33,812 bases of DNA from Dictyocoela muelleri (Eukaryota > Microsporidia), in the NCBI GenBank assembly GCA_016256075.1, contig SDVU01000008.1, positions 1 through 33,812 on the forward strand, given 5' to 3'. The notes beneath the pieces are model-generated. The model saw only the letters and a program-made list of their open reading frames with translations. It was not told the origin of the DNA and did not search any database. This document shows, piece by piece, positions 18,893 through 26,957 of this stretch; the stretch's first letter is position 1, and each line of letters starts with the position of its first letter. Made by a program: the position numbers and the translations under genes.

Positions 18893-20028
18893 AAATATTT
18901 GGTGCAAGGCTGTTAGAGAGACCACAACCAAGGTAATGGGTCATATTTGTTACAAAAAATTATTATGATAAAATCATATAATTTTTAATTGAAAAAAATC
19001 AATTTAATTAATTAAATATTTTTATTTAACAGATAAATTATAATATCAATCCATTTTTCGGCAATAAGTTCAAATTCATAATTTTTTAAATTGTAATATC
19101 GCTAAATAAACTCACTTAAAAACGAATAAATGTATTATTTTTTATTCCTAATCTTTTTTTTCTCTTTATACTTTAATTGTGACTATAAATTTTCAATATT
19201 ATTTGTATGATATCCTTTATTGTTTTTTAATCTTTTATTGTGATTAACAATTTCATGAGAGCAAAACGAATTTTTTACTGATTTAGGATATGAAGGATAT
19301 ACATCAGTTACCACAACTGTTCCAATTTCCACATGGTCGGAAATAAAATAAGTAAATGCAGGTATTTTCCTATCAGGTCATATTTTAAAGACAATATTAC
19401 CTGTATAAGCCTCAATAATCCCGACAATATACATGCATCCCGGAATTTTATCATACATATTAGAAGGCGAAACTATTAATGCTTTTTATAGATGACAGTT
19501 TCATCTATTTGAACTGCATATTCCTCTCCTAATACTTTATTTACATACATAGAAATTTTTTCATTAAAATATTCATTGAGATTTCTTTTAATTTTTTGAA
19601 GACTCATTTTTGATATATTGAAATCATTTAATATTCTTTTTTTTTCAAAATCCCGGGAAAGTATTTCATAAATAGCTAAAAAGTTATTATTAATAGGTAT
19701 AATTGGAATACTGATTAATTTATCATGAAAAATCGAATTTTTTTATGCAAATCCTCGATGCGCATCTATAAATAATATTGTTATTGTATTTATTAGATTT
19801 TTTCAAAAACATCGTCTTTCCACAAGAACAACAGTTTGTGACTTCATAAATCAGCTTGTTTTCTATTGAGAAATTTATTACATTGGTTTTCGATAAGAAT
19901 ACATTGCTTTTGATACTTGTTGGTAAATTTATAAAATATTGCATGGGTTTTTTTGATTTTTTTTTTCTTAAGACTGTGATAGCGCCCCCATTAATGTGGG
20001 CACTCTCACAGCCTTGCCTCAAATATTT
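18893..20028 (-). mobile_element. Merlin DNA transposon 3 with 8-bp target duplication
   Basis: The element is 18901-20020 (1,120 bp). Inverted ends are GGTGCAAGGCTGTTAGAGAG and, on the other strand, GAGGCAAGGCTGTGAGAGTG. The perfect 8-bp duplication AAATATTT lies at 18893-18900 and 20021-20028, the size known for Merlin. The interior encodes a minus-strand transposase with several breaks. This is the structurally best preserved of the three Merlins. Confidence 0.92.
19190..19944 (-). pseudogene. Merlin/IS1595-like transposase, broken
   Basis: The likely start is ATG 19944 (minus), preceded directly by CCC; an upstream in-frame extension begins only with TTG. The first 73 residues include a zinc ribbon (CCSCGKTMFLKKSNK ... 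YRCASRICIKKF). After a stop come blocks EYAVQIDETVI (first catalytic Asp, family VEIDET), GIIEAYTGN, VVTDVYPSYPKSV (second Asp block) and HEIVNHNKR plus GYHTNNI (family NH...G.HTN.IE). Stops and frameshifts lie between these blocks. Plain DNA transposon gene, not functional as it stands. Confidence 0.85.
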
Positions 20029-20217
20029 ATTTTCATTACAAAAACTTATGATTTTTATCAGATAATGTCTATTTTTCTTACTTATTTCAAAATTGTTATA
20101 TATTATTTTAACTAATTTTAAAATTTATAAATAACAATTTATATTCAATCCATTTATAACAGATTTAAAAATTTAAAAATTTAAAAATTTAAAAATAATA
20201 ACACAATATGATCACTA

Positions 20218-20220
20218 CCC
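20218..20220 (+). promoter_or_regulatory. CCC start signal of the Cyr1-like gene
   Basis: ACTACCCATTATG: CCC lies 3 bases before the ATG at 20224. Confidence 0.6.
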
Positions 20221-20223
20221 ATT

Positions 20224-23200
20224 ATGACAATTACAAAACAAACAATTGAACCATTTTTTATAAAAAAATCAGAAAATCATTACAAATTTGAATTACACAG
20301 AAAAAAATTTGAAATTAACGAAGACACAGAAATAAAAATAAAATTCAATAATAACACTTACAAATTGATATGTAAAGTAACAGATACAGCCTATTCAATT
20401 TTAAAATCAATAAAAGAAAAATATAATCATGATTTTGAAATGATTATTATTGAAAGAGACGATTTTTTTAAAATATTTATTAATGATGATTTGCCGTTAA
20501 TTGATGTTTACATTTCAATGATAAAAAAATCACCCTTTAAAGCTGTTTTATTAAAAAAATCAATTTTAAATAATAATGAAATTAATAGACATCCCTTTGA
20601 TTTAATTAAAAAATCAATTTCAAATAATAATGAAATTAAAAAATCAAACATTGACTTAATTAATGCATCTCCTATTGACTTAATTAATGCATCTCCCATT
20701 GACTTGATAAATAATAATGTTTTGCATAAAGAAGCTTCAAAAGAAAAACTCGTCGCAGAAAGATGGACATGTAGAGGAATAATAGAATCATTGACTAAAA
20801 AGCTAATCAAAAAGATAACTTCGAATAGACTCTTAAACTTCCTTACTACTAAACAATATTCATTGACATTTAATCCTTATATTCAAAATTTATCAGAAGA
20901 ACTAGAAATATTAATTCTTTCGAATAATAATTTAACTAATGTTGATGTTTTAGTAAAATTTAAAAAATTGAAATATCTTGATCTTTCAAAGAATTCAATA
21001 AAAAATATTCCTGATTTAAAATTTGAAAATAAAAAAATTGATCATAAAAAATTTGAAAATAAAAAAATTGATAATAAAATTGTTCATAAAATTGATAATA
21101 AAAATGATAATAATTTTGATAATAATAATTTTGATAATAATAATTTCGATAATAATAAATTCAAATATTGCGATCTATCAGACAATTTAATTGAAAATAT
21201 TCCAAAAATTAATTCTAAAATCTTATTTTTATGCAACAACAAAATCAAAACCTTCAAAACAAATTTTGAATATCAAAAACTGTGTTTATGCAATAACCCA
21301 TTAAAAAAAATAAAATGCATAACCAAAATTTTAAACATCAGTTGTACATCTCTCGAGAATATTGAAAATTGCCGTGTCAAATATTTAATTGCAAATAAAT
21401 CTAAAATAAGTCAAGGCAATTATAAAGATCTAGAGATTTTATTTTTAGAAGATTGCAATTTAGAGAAGATTGAAATTAAAGCTGAAAAACTTAAATTTCT
21501 TTCAATTAAAAATAATCTTTTAACTAAAATTCCGTTCTTCTCTGAATTGGTATTTTTAGATATTTCTAGAAATTTTTTTAGTGAAATGCCGGAAATTGGT
21601 GATAAATTAAAATTTTTAAAGATTGATAAAAATGAATTAATTGATCATAGAGATGTATTTAAAGATAAAAATAATACGATTAATAAAAGAGATTTAGAAA
21701 ATAAAAATGATTTAAAAAATAAAAATAGTACGATTAATAAAAATGATTTAAAAAATAAAAATGATTTAATAAATAAAAATGATTTAATAAATAAAAAAGA
21801 TTTAGAAAATAAAAATGATTTAATAAATAAAAATGATTTAAAAAATAAAAAGGATTTAAAAAATAAAAAGGATTTAGAAAATAAAAATGATTTAATAAAT
21901 AAAAATGATTTAAAAAATAAAAATGATTCGATGAATAAAAATAATTCATTACAATTAAATAATAATATTTTGCTCGAAAACTTTAGATCTATCAAAAATT
22001 TTCGAAAAAAAATTCTTAATTATCTGAATTATAAATCTGAGATTGATTGGAATGAAATTATTAAAAATAAAAAACTAAGGATCTTTAAAAACTTAAATTT
22101 ATTAACAGAAAATGAAAATAAATTTCTAATGAATTTCGAAATAGATTTAAAACCCAATTTTGAAAAGAATACATTTTATAAAGATAAAAATAATTATAAA
22201 TATAAAGATAATTGTAAATATAAAGATAATTGTAAATATAAAGATAATATTTTTTTGAATGATGAAATTTTTAATTATTACAGAAATAATCAATTTGAAT
22301 GTTCTTTTTTGAAAGAAAGAGTTTTTTATTTTTCAGACAAGGATTTAAAAATACATTTATTTATAAATTCAAAGAATAAAAAAATAAAAAATTTTTTGAT
22401 AAACGAAATGAAAAATTTTTCAGAAAATTTATCAAAAAATGAAATAAAAATGAATTTATATAAATTCAGATCAATGATTAAAAATCTTCAAAAAATTAAA
22501 TTTTGTATAATTTCATTTTCAGGGAATGATATTTTATTTTTTCGAAGAAATATTTATGGAATTTTAATTTTTGGAAATAATTATTATGAATTTAAAGAAC
22601 CTTATGATTATCATTTATTAAGAAAAAATAATCGTGATAGACTCTATAAATCAATAATCAAAACATTTAATTATAATAAGAATAATAAGAATTATGATGA
22701 TTCTAATTATAATAATAATTACAATTATGATAAGAATTATTATATTATTAATAATAACACCTCTAATAATATCTGTAATAATAACAATTCTAATAATTTG
22801 AATTCCAAAGAATATTCAAATATTTTCTACATTTCTGATAAAGCCGAAGAAGAAGATTTTATAATTCTTAAAAATGAAAATAAATATTGTTTTGAATTTT
22901 TAATTGCTGATACTGAAGTTAATTATATCGATGAAAAATTAAAAATTATAAAAAATTTAAAAAGAAAAGAAAAATTATTAGAATCAAACCTTAAATCATC
23001 TGATTTATCAAACTTTAAATCATCTGATTTATCAAATTTTAAATCATCTGATTTATCAAATTTTAAATCATCTGATTTATCAAACTTTAAATCTTATTAT
23101 AAATCTTATTATAATTCATTAGGATGTTCTTTTCTCTTAAACTTTTCATTAATTTCAACTCAATCACATGATAAAGAGATTATTGTTTTTATAAGTTTGA

Positions 23201-23619
23201 AAAAGAAAAATACAATTTCAGTTAATGAATATTTTAAATATAGAAAAGAATCTCAAAAATTGGTTTACTTCATACTCAATGTTTTTAAAGGTTTTATAAT
23301 TCAAGAAGATTTTTATTATTTAATTTCCCGATTTTCATCCTCTCTCAAGGCTATTCACTTTGTAGAAAGTATTAATAAAATATTTATTGATTTTTGTTAT
23401 TGTTCGTCAGGATTAACATCAACAATTGATTCAAACAACCAAATAAGACCTTTGAGTATATCTTTGGCATTATCTTCTCGATATGCAAAATCTTTGTGTG
23501 GTAAAATAGTTGTTGATAAAGATGTTGCATTAAGTGTTAAAAGAAAGTTTAAGATTTTACGAAATGTTCATTTGAAAGGTTTTCATGGTAAAAATACTCT
23601 TTATGTATTAGTTGATTGA
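20224..23619 (+). CDS. Cyr1-like protein (RA-LRR-PP2C-cyclase layout), cyclase domain probably inactive
   Basis: 1,131 residues. Residues about 18-110 fit a Ras-association (ubiquitin-like) fold. Residues about 219-473 are leucine-rich repeats (LEILILSNNNLTNV, LKYLDLSKNSIKNIP, LKFLSIKNNLLTKIP). About 720-930 resembles a decayed PP2C-like domain (IKFCIISFSGNDILFFRR; EEEDFIILKNENK). Residues about 965-1131 align without gaps to the class III cyclase domain of fungal adenylyl cyclases (IRPLSISLALSSRYAKSLCG against DYxGPxVNKAARVxGVADGG; final LKGFHGKNTLYVLV). This is the domain order of yeast Cyr1, which is activated by Ras and makes cAMP. However, both metal-binding Asp positions are replaced (S991, Y1031) and the catalytic Asn is A1082; R1086 remains. 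Inserts of Asn/Asp/Lys repeats occur at about 263-318, 478-575, 655-672, 815-860 and 920-955. Start fixed by CCC. Likely a scaffold or pseudo-enzyme, or cAMP production is lost. Confidence 0.9.
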   Translation: MTITKQTIEPFFIKKSENHYKFELHRKKFEINEDTEIKIKFNNNTYKLICKVTDTAYSILKSIKEKYNHDFEMIIIERDDFFKIFINDDLPLIDVYISMIKKSPFKAVLLKKSILNNNEINRHPFDLIKKSISNNNEIKKSNIDLINASPIDLINASPIDLINNNVLHKEASKEKLVAERWTCRGIIESLTKKLIKKITSNRLLNFLTTKQYSLTFNPYIQNLSEELEILILSNNNLTNVDVLVKFKKLKYLDLSKNSIKNIPDLKFENKKIDHKKFENKKIDNKIVHKIDNKNDNNFDNNNFDNNNFDNNKFKYCDLSDNLIENIPKINSKILFLCNNKIKTFKTNFEYQKLCLCNNPLKKIKCITKILNISCTSLENIENCRVKYLIANKSKISQGNYKDLEILFLEDCNLEKIEIKAEKLKFLSIKNNLLTKIPFFSELVFLDISRNFFSEMPEIGDKLKFLKIDKNELIDHRDVFKDKNNTINKRDLENKNDLKNKNSTINKNDLKNKNDLINKNDLINKKDLENKNDLINKNDLKNKKDLKNKKDLENKNDLINKNDLKNKNDSMNKNNSLQLNNNILLENFRSIKNFRKKILNYLNYKSEIDWNEIIKNKKLRIFKNLNLLTENENKFLMNFEIDLKPNFEKNTFYKDKNNYKYKDNCKYKDNCKYKDNIFLNDEIFNYYRNNQFECSFLKERVFYFSDKDLKIHLFINSKNKKIKNFLINEMKNFSENLSKNEIKMNLYKFRSMIKNLQKIKFCIISFSGNDILFFRRNIYGILIFGNNYYEFKEPYDYHLLRKNNRDRLYKSIIKTFNYNKNNKNYDDSNYNNNYNYDKNYYIINNNTSNNICNNNNSNNLNSKEYSNIFYISDKAEEEDFIILKNENKYCFEFLIADTEVNYIDEKLKIIKNLKRKEKLLESNLKSSDLSNFKSSDLSNFKSSDLSNFKSSDLSNFKSYYKSYYNSLGCSFLLNFSLISTQSHDKEIIVFISLKKKNTISVNEYFKYRKESQKLVYFILNVFKGFIIQEDFYYLISRFSSSLKAIHFVESINKIFIDFCYCSSGLTSTIDSNNQIRPLSISLALSSRYAKSLCGKIVVDKDVALSVKRKFKILRNVHLKGFHGKNTLYVLVD
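21655..21950 (+). repeat. In-frame KNDL/NKND coding repeat
   Basis: An 18-base unit (AATAAAAATGATTTAAAA and variants) is repeated about 15 times inside the Cyr1-like gene, encoding (N-K-N/K-D-L-x)n. Opposite-strand open frames here are shadows. Confidence 0.9.
22987..23095 (+). repeat. In-frame FKSSDLSN coding repeat
   Basis: The 24-base unit TTTAAATCATCTGATTTATC is repeated four to five times, almost unchanged at the DNA level. This implies recent expansion just before the cyclase domain. Confidence 0.92.
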
Positions 23620-23951
23620 TAATAATTAATGAAATTGATATTATGTAATTGATGAAATTGCTTAATAAACAAATATTTTAAAATGATTTTTTATTATATG
23701 TTTGTAGAAGAAATAATATTTTTAATTTAATTTCATTTGTCTTTAAACCAATTTATTTAATCTGGAAAGTTTTTATCATTCTTATTATTTATTATTCATA
23801 CTTTTTATATAAATCATATTTTTATATAAATCATATTTTTATATTAATCTTATTTTTAATAAAATTAATATTCAATTTATAAATATTTTAATTATCCAAT
23901 ATTGGCTCGTAATACTTTTTAATTCTACAAATCAGTTTGATAAACTAATTA
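23620..23951. other. AT-rich 3' flank of the Cyr1-like gene
   Basis: TATAAATCATATTTTTATA-type units are repeated about three times at 23806-23855. No gene seen. Confidence 0.4.
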
Positions 23952-24428
23952 TTGTGGTGAGCTGAGCGATGGAGGTGTCAACAGAGGGACATTTTTAAAA
24001 AAACGGGAGTTCTAAAATAAAAAAAATATTAATTGTCTAGCGCATAACGTGGAATATTCGAAAAGCAAGACATGCAACAAGCGGGACGATTTGGGATAGG
24101 ATTTTTTTTCAAAAAAAAATTAGTCCCTTAAAAAATAATATTTTATGCTGTTTTTTTATAGATCCCCAAAGCTGTTTTTTATAGGATTCTTTTAGGTGTT
24201 TTTTATAAGGTTCCATTTAAAGATGGGGGCTCTTTTTTATAAGATCCAAAATTTTCAATTTGAAAATAAAGATTTGTATCTTTTTTTAAACTATGCCCAC
24301 TAAGTGTCCTACTCTTTAAATTTTACGCGCTTTGCGTGCAACAATTATTGTTTTTTTTAGTTTTCACAACTCTCTCTTTTTTAAAAATTAATTCTCTGTT
24401 GGTGCGTTTCTCGCATCGCTCGCCACAA
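23952..24428. repeat. 477-bp MITE-like element with inverted ends of about 65 bp
   Basis: The left end TTGTGGTGAGCTGAGCGATG ... CAACAGAG pairs with the right end (minus strand) TTGTGGCGAGCGATGCGAGA ... CAACAGAG, with the T/A-rich arms continuing for about 65 bp. Inside, at about 24147-24250, a unit GCTGTTTTTTATAGGATCC recurs four times in divergent form. No coding capacity. Family not identified. Confidence 0.75.
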
Positions 24429-24539
24429 TTGTTATTTATTTAACTTGAATTTAAAAATTTTTTAAGCTATATGATTATTATTATATTTAAGTAAGTGCTG
24501 TTGTCTGGAAAATATTGTTAGGCCATAAATAAAAAGAGT

Positions 24540-24860
24540 ATATATATATTACATGCTGACAACATCCATAGCTGCCAACAACGAGAGTAGTCTTCATAGT
24601 GGTCTGTGACCTTTGGTTCTTGGTGTTCAAATAATACGTCGCTATTATGCTATCAAGGTCTAGCTGTATATGCGATTTTCGTTTTATCAATGACTCGGCA
24701 GGATACAGGTAATTATGGGCTTTTCATGAATTTTTATTTTACACTACTTTTTGCCGAGTGCGTCGCCGCACTATTCCTCACACCTAGTAGAACACCCTTC
24801 TGCTTCATTGTCATGTTAGACCAAGTCTTAATCAGCTATACCATACTGGGATAGATGTAT
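24540..24860 (-). mobile_element. tRNA-headed SINE, copy 5 (head missing)
   Basis: Minus strand. The TA-rich tail and ATGTAAT are at 24540-24552. The body includes GACCTTTGGTTCTTGGTGTT, TCAATGACTCGGCAGG and ACCAAGTCTTAATCAGCTAT. Similarity ends near 24860, so the tRNA-like head is lost. Open frames across it on both strands are incidental. Confidence 0.85.
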
Positions 24861-25021
24861 AATTATTTTATGAACTATTAATTCTTGCAAAAATCTGTTT
24901 TTTAAAATAACCAATTTTTTGAAAAATCATTTTTTCAATTAAAAATTATTTTTGAAAAGTCAAATCAATTTTAAAAAAATCATTTTCAATAATCACATTT
25001 TTAAAATTTTAAAATTTAAAA

Positions 25022-25026
25022 CCCCC
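25022..25026 (+). promoter_or_regulatory. CCC start signal of the P1 gene
   Basis: CCCCC lies 2 bases before the ATG at 25029 (ACCCCCACATG). Confidence 0.7.
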
Positions 25027-25028
25027 AC

Positions 25029-25346
25029 ATGTCATCTGAAAACATTAGCAAAGTGTATCCCTATGCAGCATTATTTATCCACGGATGTGGTATGATGGTA
25101 ACCAAAGAAAAAGTAAAAGCGATTTTCGAAAAATTAGGATTAGAGTTTGTTCCGAAATTAGCGGATTTATTTTCAAAATCTAGCGAAGAATTTGATCAAT
25201 TGATAAGTAATGCAAGTAACGCATCAGTATCTGTTTCAGCAGTACCTGTAGAGGCTAAAGAAGATGTAGCTGGTGATAAGAAAAAAGTTGAAAAGGAAGA
25301 GGAGGAAGAAGAAGGTGATCTTGATTTTGCAGATCTTTTTGATTAA
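25029..25346 (+). CDS. RPLP1: 60S acidic ribosomal protein P1
   Basis: 105 residues, the usual length. The N-terminal helical dimerisation domain is clear: YPYAALFIHGCGMMVTKEKV, then IFEKLGLEFVPKLADLFSKS, matching P1 rather than P2 (P1 family YAALILxDxxxxVTxxKIxxLLKAAGVxVEPxWPxLFAK). A short alanine/valine hinge (ASNASVSVSAVPVEAKED) and a Lys/Glu-rich stretch follow. The acidic tail ends EEGDLDFADLFD, an altered form of the conserved ESDDDMGFGLFD that binds elongation factors. P1 and P2 dimers hang on P0 to form the stalk. A SINE lies on each side in opposite orientation. Start fixed by CCCCC. Intact. Confidence 0.94.
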   Translation: MSSENISKVYPYAALFIHGCGMMVTKEKVKAIFEKLGLEFVPKLADLFSKSSEEFDQLISNASNASVSVSAVPVEAKEDVAGDKKKVEKEEEEEEGDLDFADLFD

Positions 25347-25765
25347 AGGTATAATTATTAATTCCATTTATAATGACATTTGGTTCTTATTTTTGTTTAA
25401 GTTTTATATTTTTTTTTGTTTAAATAACTTATTTTTGATATTACATGTATTATTAATGCTTAAGTCAGGTAAAAATAAAGATTAAAATTTGTACTCACTT
25501 CTTACGTTAGTTCATTAAAAGAGATAAAAAGTCTAAATTCGGATCAAAGAATTTGATAATACGATTTACTATAGTTTTTTAATAATATTCTTAAATCAAT
25601 GAATTTAAAGATATTTATGACTAAATAGCCATATAAAACAGGTTACTTATAATTTCTAACTGATGCCTATCTGATAAATATGGGATATATTTTATTTAAA
25701 TAATAGCATATATTAATTATATTAAAGTAATCCAGATATATAATAGAAATTAAAATAAACATTTG
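25347..25765. other. Spacer downstream of P1, nothing recognised
   Basis: AT-rich and T-run rich. The 70-codon frame at 25273-25485 mostly overlaps P1 out of frame and is not a gene. Confidence 0.4.
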
Positions 25766-26015
25766 AGCAAAAGAAACCCACCTAGGAATGGAATAAGTGC
25801 ACGAAGCATCTCGGCAAAAAGTATTGAAATAAAAAAAACATGAAACCGCTCGATAATCTCTTATATCCTTCTGAGTCATTGATAATACGAAAATCGTGTA
25901 CACAGCTGGGTCTCTAGGTAGCATATTAGAGAGATATAATTTATTTCCATGAACAAAAAACAAGAATTGGGGATACTCCCGGGTAGAAACTAATGAATCT
26001 TACCAACATGTGATT
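25766..26015 (+). mobile_element. tRNA-headed SINE, copy 6 (5'-truncated)
   Basis: Plus strand, 3' half only. It shows CACCTAGGAATGGAATAAGT, GCATCTCGGCAAAAAGTA, GAGTCATTGATAATACGAAA and CCAACATGTGATT at the end. Divergent from the other copies, so probably old. Confidence 0.7.
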
Positions 26016-26163
26016 TGATTTTTATATTAATTTTTTCTATTTTAGGGATATCAAATTTTTGTAACACTTCCTTAAATTTAATTTTTTTTACTGGATGTTT
26101 CACCGTAAATAACGAATTTTTCATTACGAATTTCCCCAAATGGTGTTCAAACTGAGTTAAAAA

Positions 26164-26610
26164 TATATATTACATGCCGAAAACATTCATACCTACCAAC
26201 CCGGAGAGTTGTCTTCTACCGTGGTCTTTAGACAGTTGTTATTTGTGTCACGATAACATGTCACTCCTAAGCTACAAGAAGCCCAGCTGTATACACGTTT
26301 TTTTTCGAGACCCAGCAAGTTACAGGTAATTAATAGCCTTTTCATGAATTTTTATTTTTCACTACTTATTTTGCCGAGATGTGTCCCCGGCATTCATACC
26401 CAAACTTAGAAGAGTCTCTTCTAGTTCATTTTTATATTAGATCAAGTCTTAATCAGCTATACCACACTAGAACAAACTTATATTATCTATAATTCTATAT
26501 ATATTGACCTATTAATGTCAATCCGATTTTTTATTTAACTAGTCAGCGCGATTCGAACCTCAATACTTAAATGTTAAATTCAAGAGTGTTAATCACTGAG
26601 CTATCTGGCC
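26164..26610 (-). mobile_element. tRNA-headed SINE, copy 7 (full length)
   Basis: Minus strand, about 447 bp. The best-preserved head: GGCCAGATAGCTCAGTGATT (A box) and GAGGTTCGAATCG (near-consensus B box), about 40 bases apart, as in a tRNA gene. The body and the ATGTAATATATATTT tail match the other copies. It abuts copy 8 head-to-head. Confidence 0.88.
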
Positions 26611-26775
26611 CTGCCTGTTGAGTCATTGATAGAACAAAAATTGCGTATACAGCTAGGTAGTTTAAAAATGACGTATTATTGGAACACCAAGAACCAAAGG
26701 TCACAGACCACAGTAGGAGACAACTCTTCGGGTTGGCTGTTAGGGATTTTGTCATCATGTAATAATATTAGTTTT
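26611..26775 (+). mobile_element. tRNA-headed SINE, copy 8 (3' third only)
   Basis: Plus strand. It starts inside the SINE body (TGAGTCATTGATAGAAC), continues through GGAACACCAAGAACCAAAGG and GTAGGAGACAACTC, and ends CATCATGTAATAATATT. It joins copy 7 without any spacer. Confidence 0.85.
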
Positions 26776-26951
26776 ATTTATTCTGTTAAAATTAAATTTT
26801 ATTTTAATAATCATGTCAATTATAATTCAATCAATTATAATTCAATCAATTATTAGCCAGTATAATTTTATTCACCGATATAATTTTAACATTAATATCA
26901 AATGTTCAATCCATTTTGAATTATCAAAATTTAAGCTACTTTAATTTTTAT

Positions 26952-26955
26952 CCCC
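26952..26955 (+). promoter_or_regulatory. CCC start signal of the BRCT gene
   Basis: CCCC lies 2 bases before the ATG at 26958. It decides the start: the open frame extends 14 codons upstream, but only to a TTG. Confidence 0.65.
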
Positions 26956-26957
26956 AA

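Noticed and set aside
21645-21995. Minus-strand frames rich in Phe/Leu/Ser
   Set aside because: Antisense of the KNDL coding repeat; apparent membrane segments are artefacts of the repeat.
26565-26612. Functional tRNA gene
   Set aside because: A and B boxes are present, but the acceptor and T stems do not pair and the sequence continues into the SINE body, so it is a SINE head.
26916-26957. 14-codon N-terminal extension of the BRCT protein
   Set aside because: It begins with TTG. The first ATG at 26958 has CCCC two bases upstream, as other genes here do.
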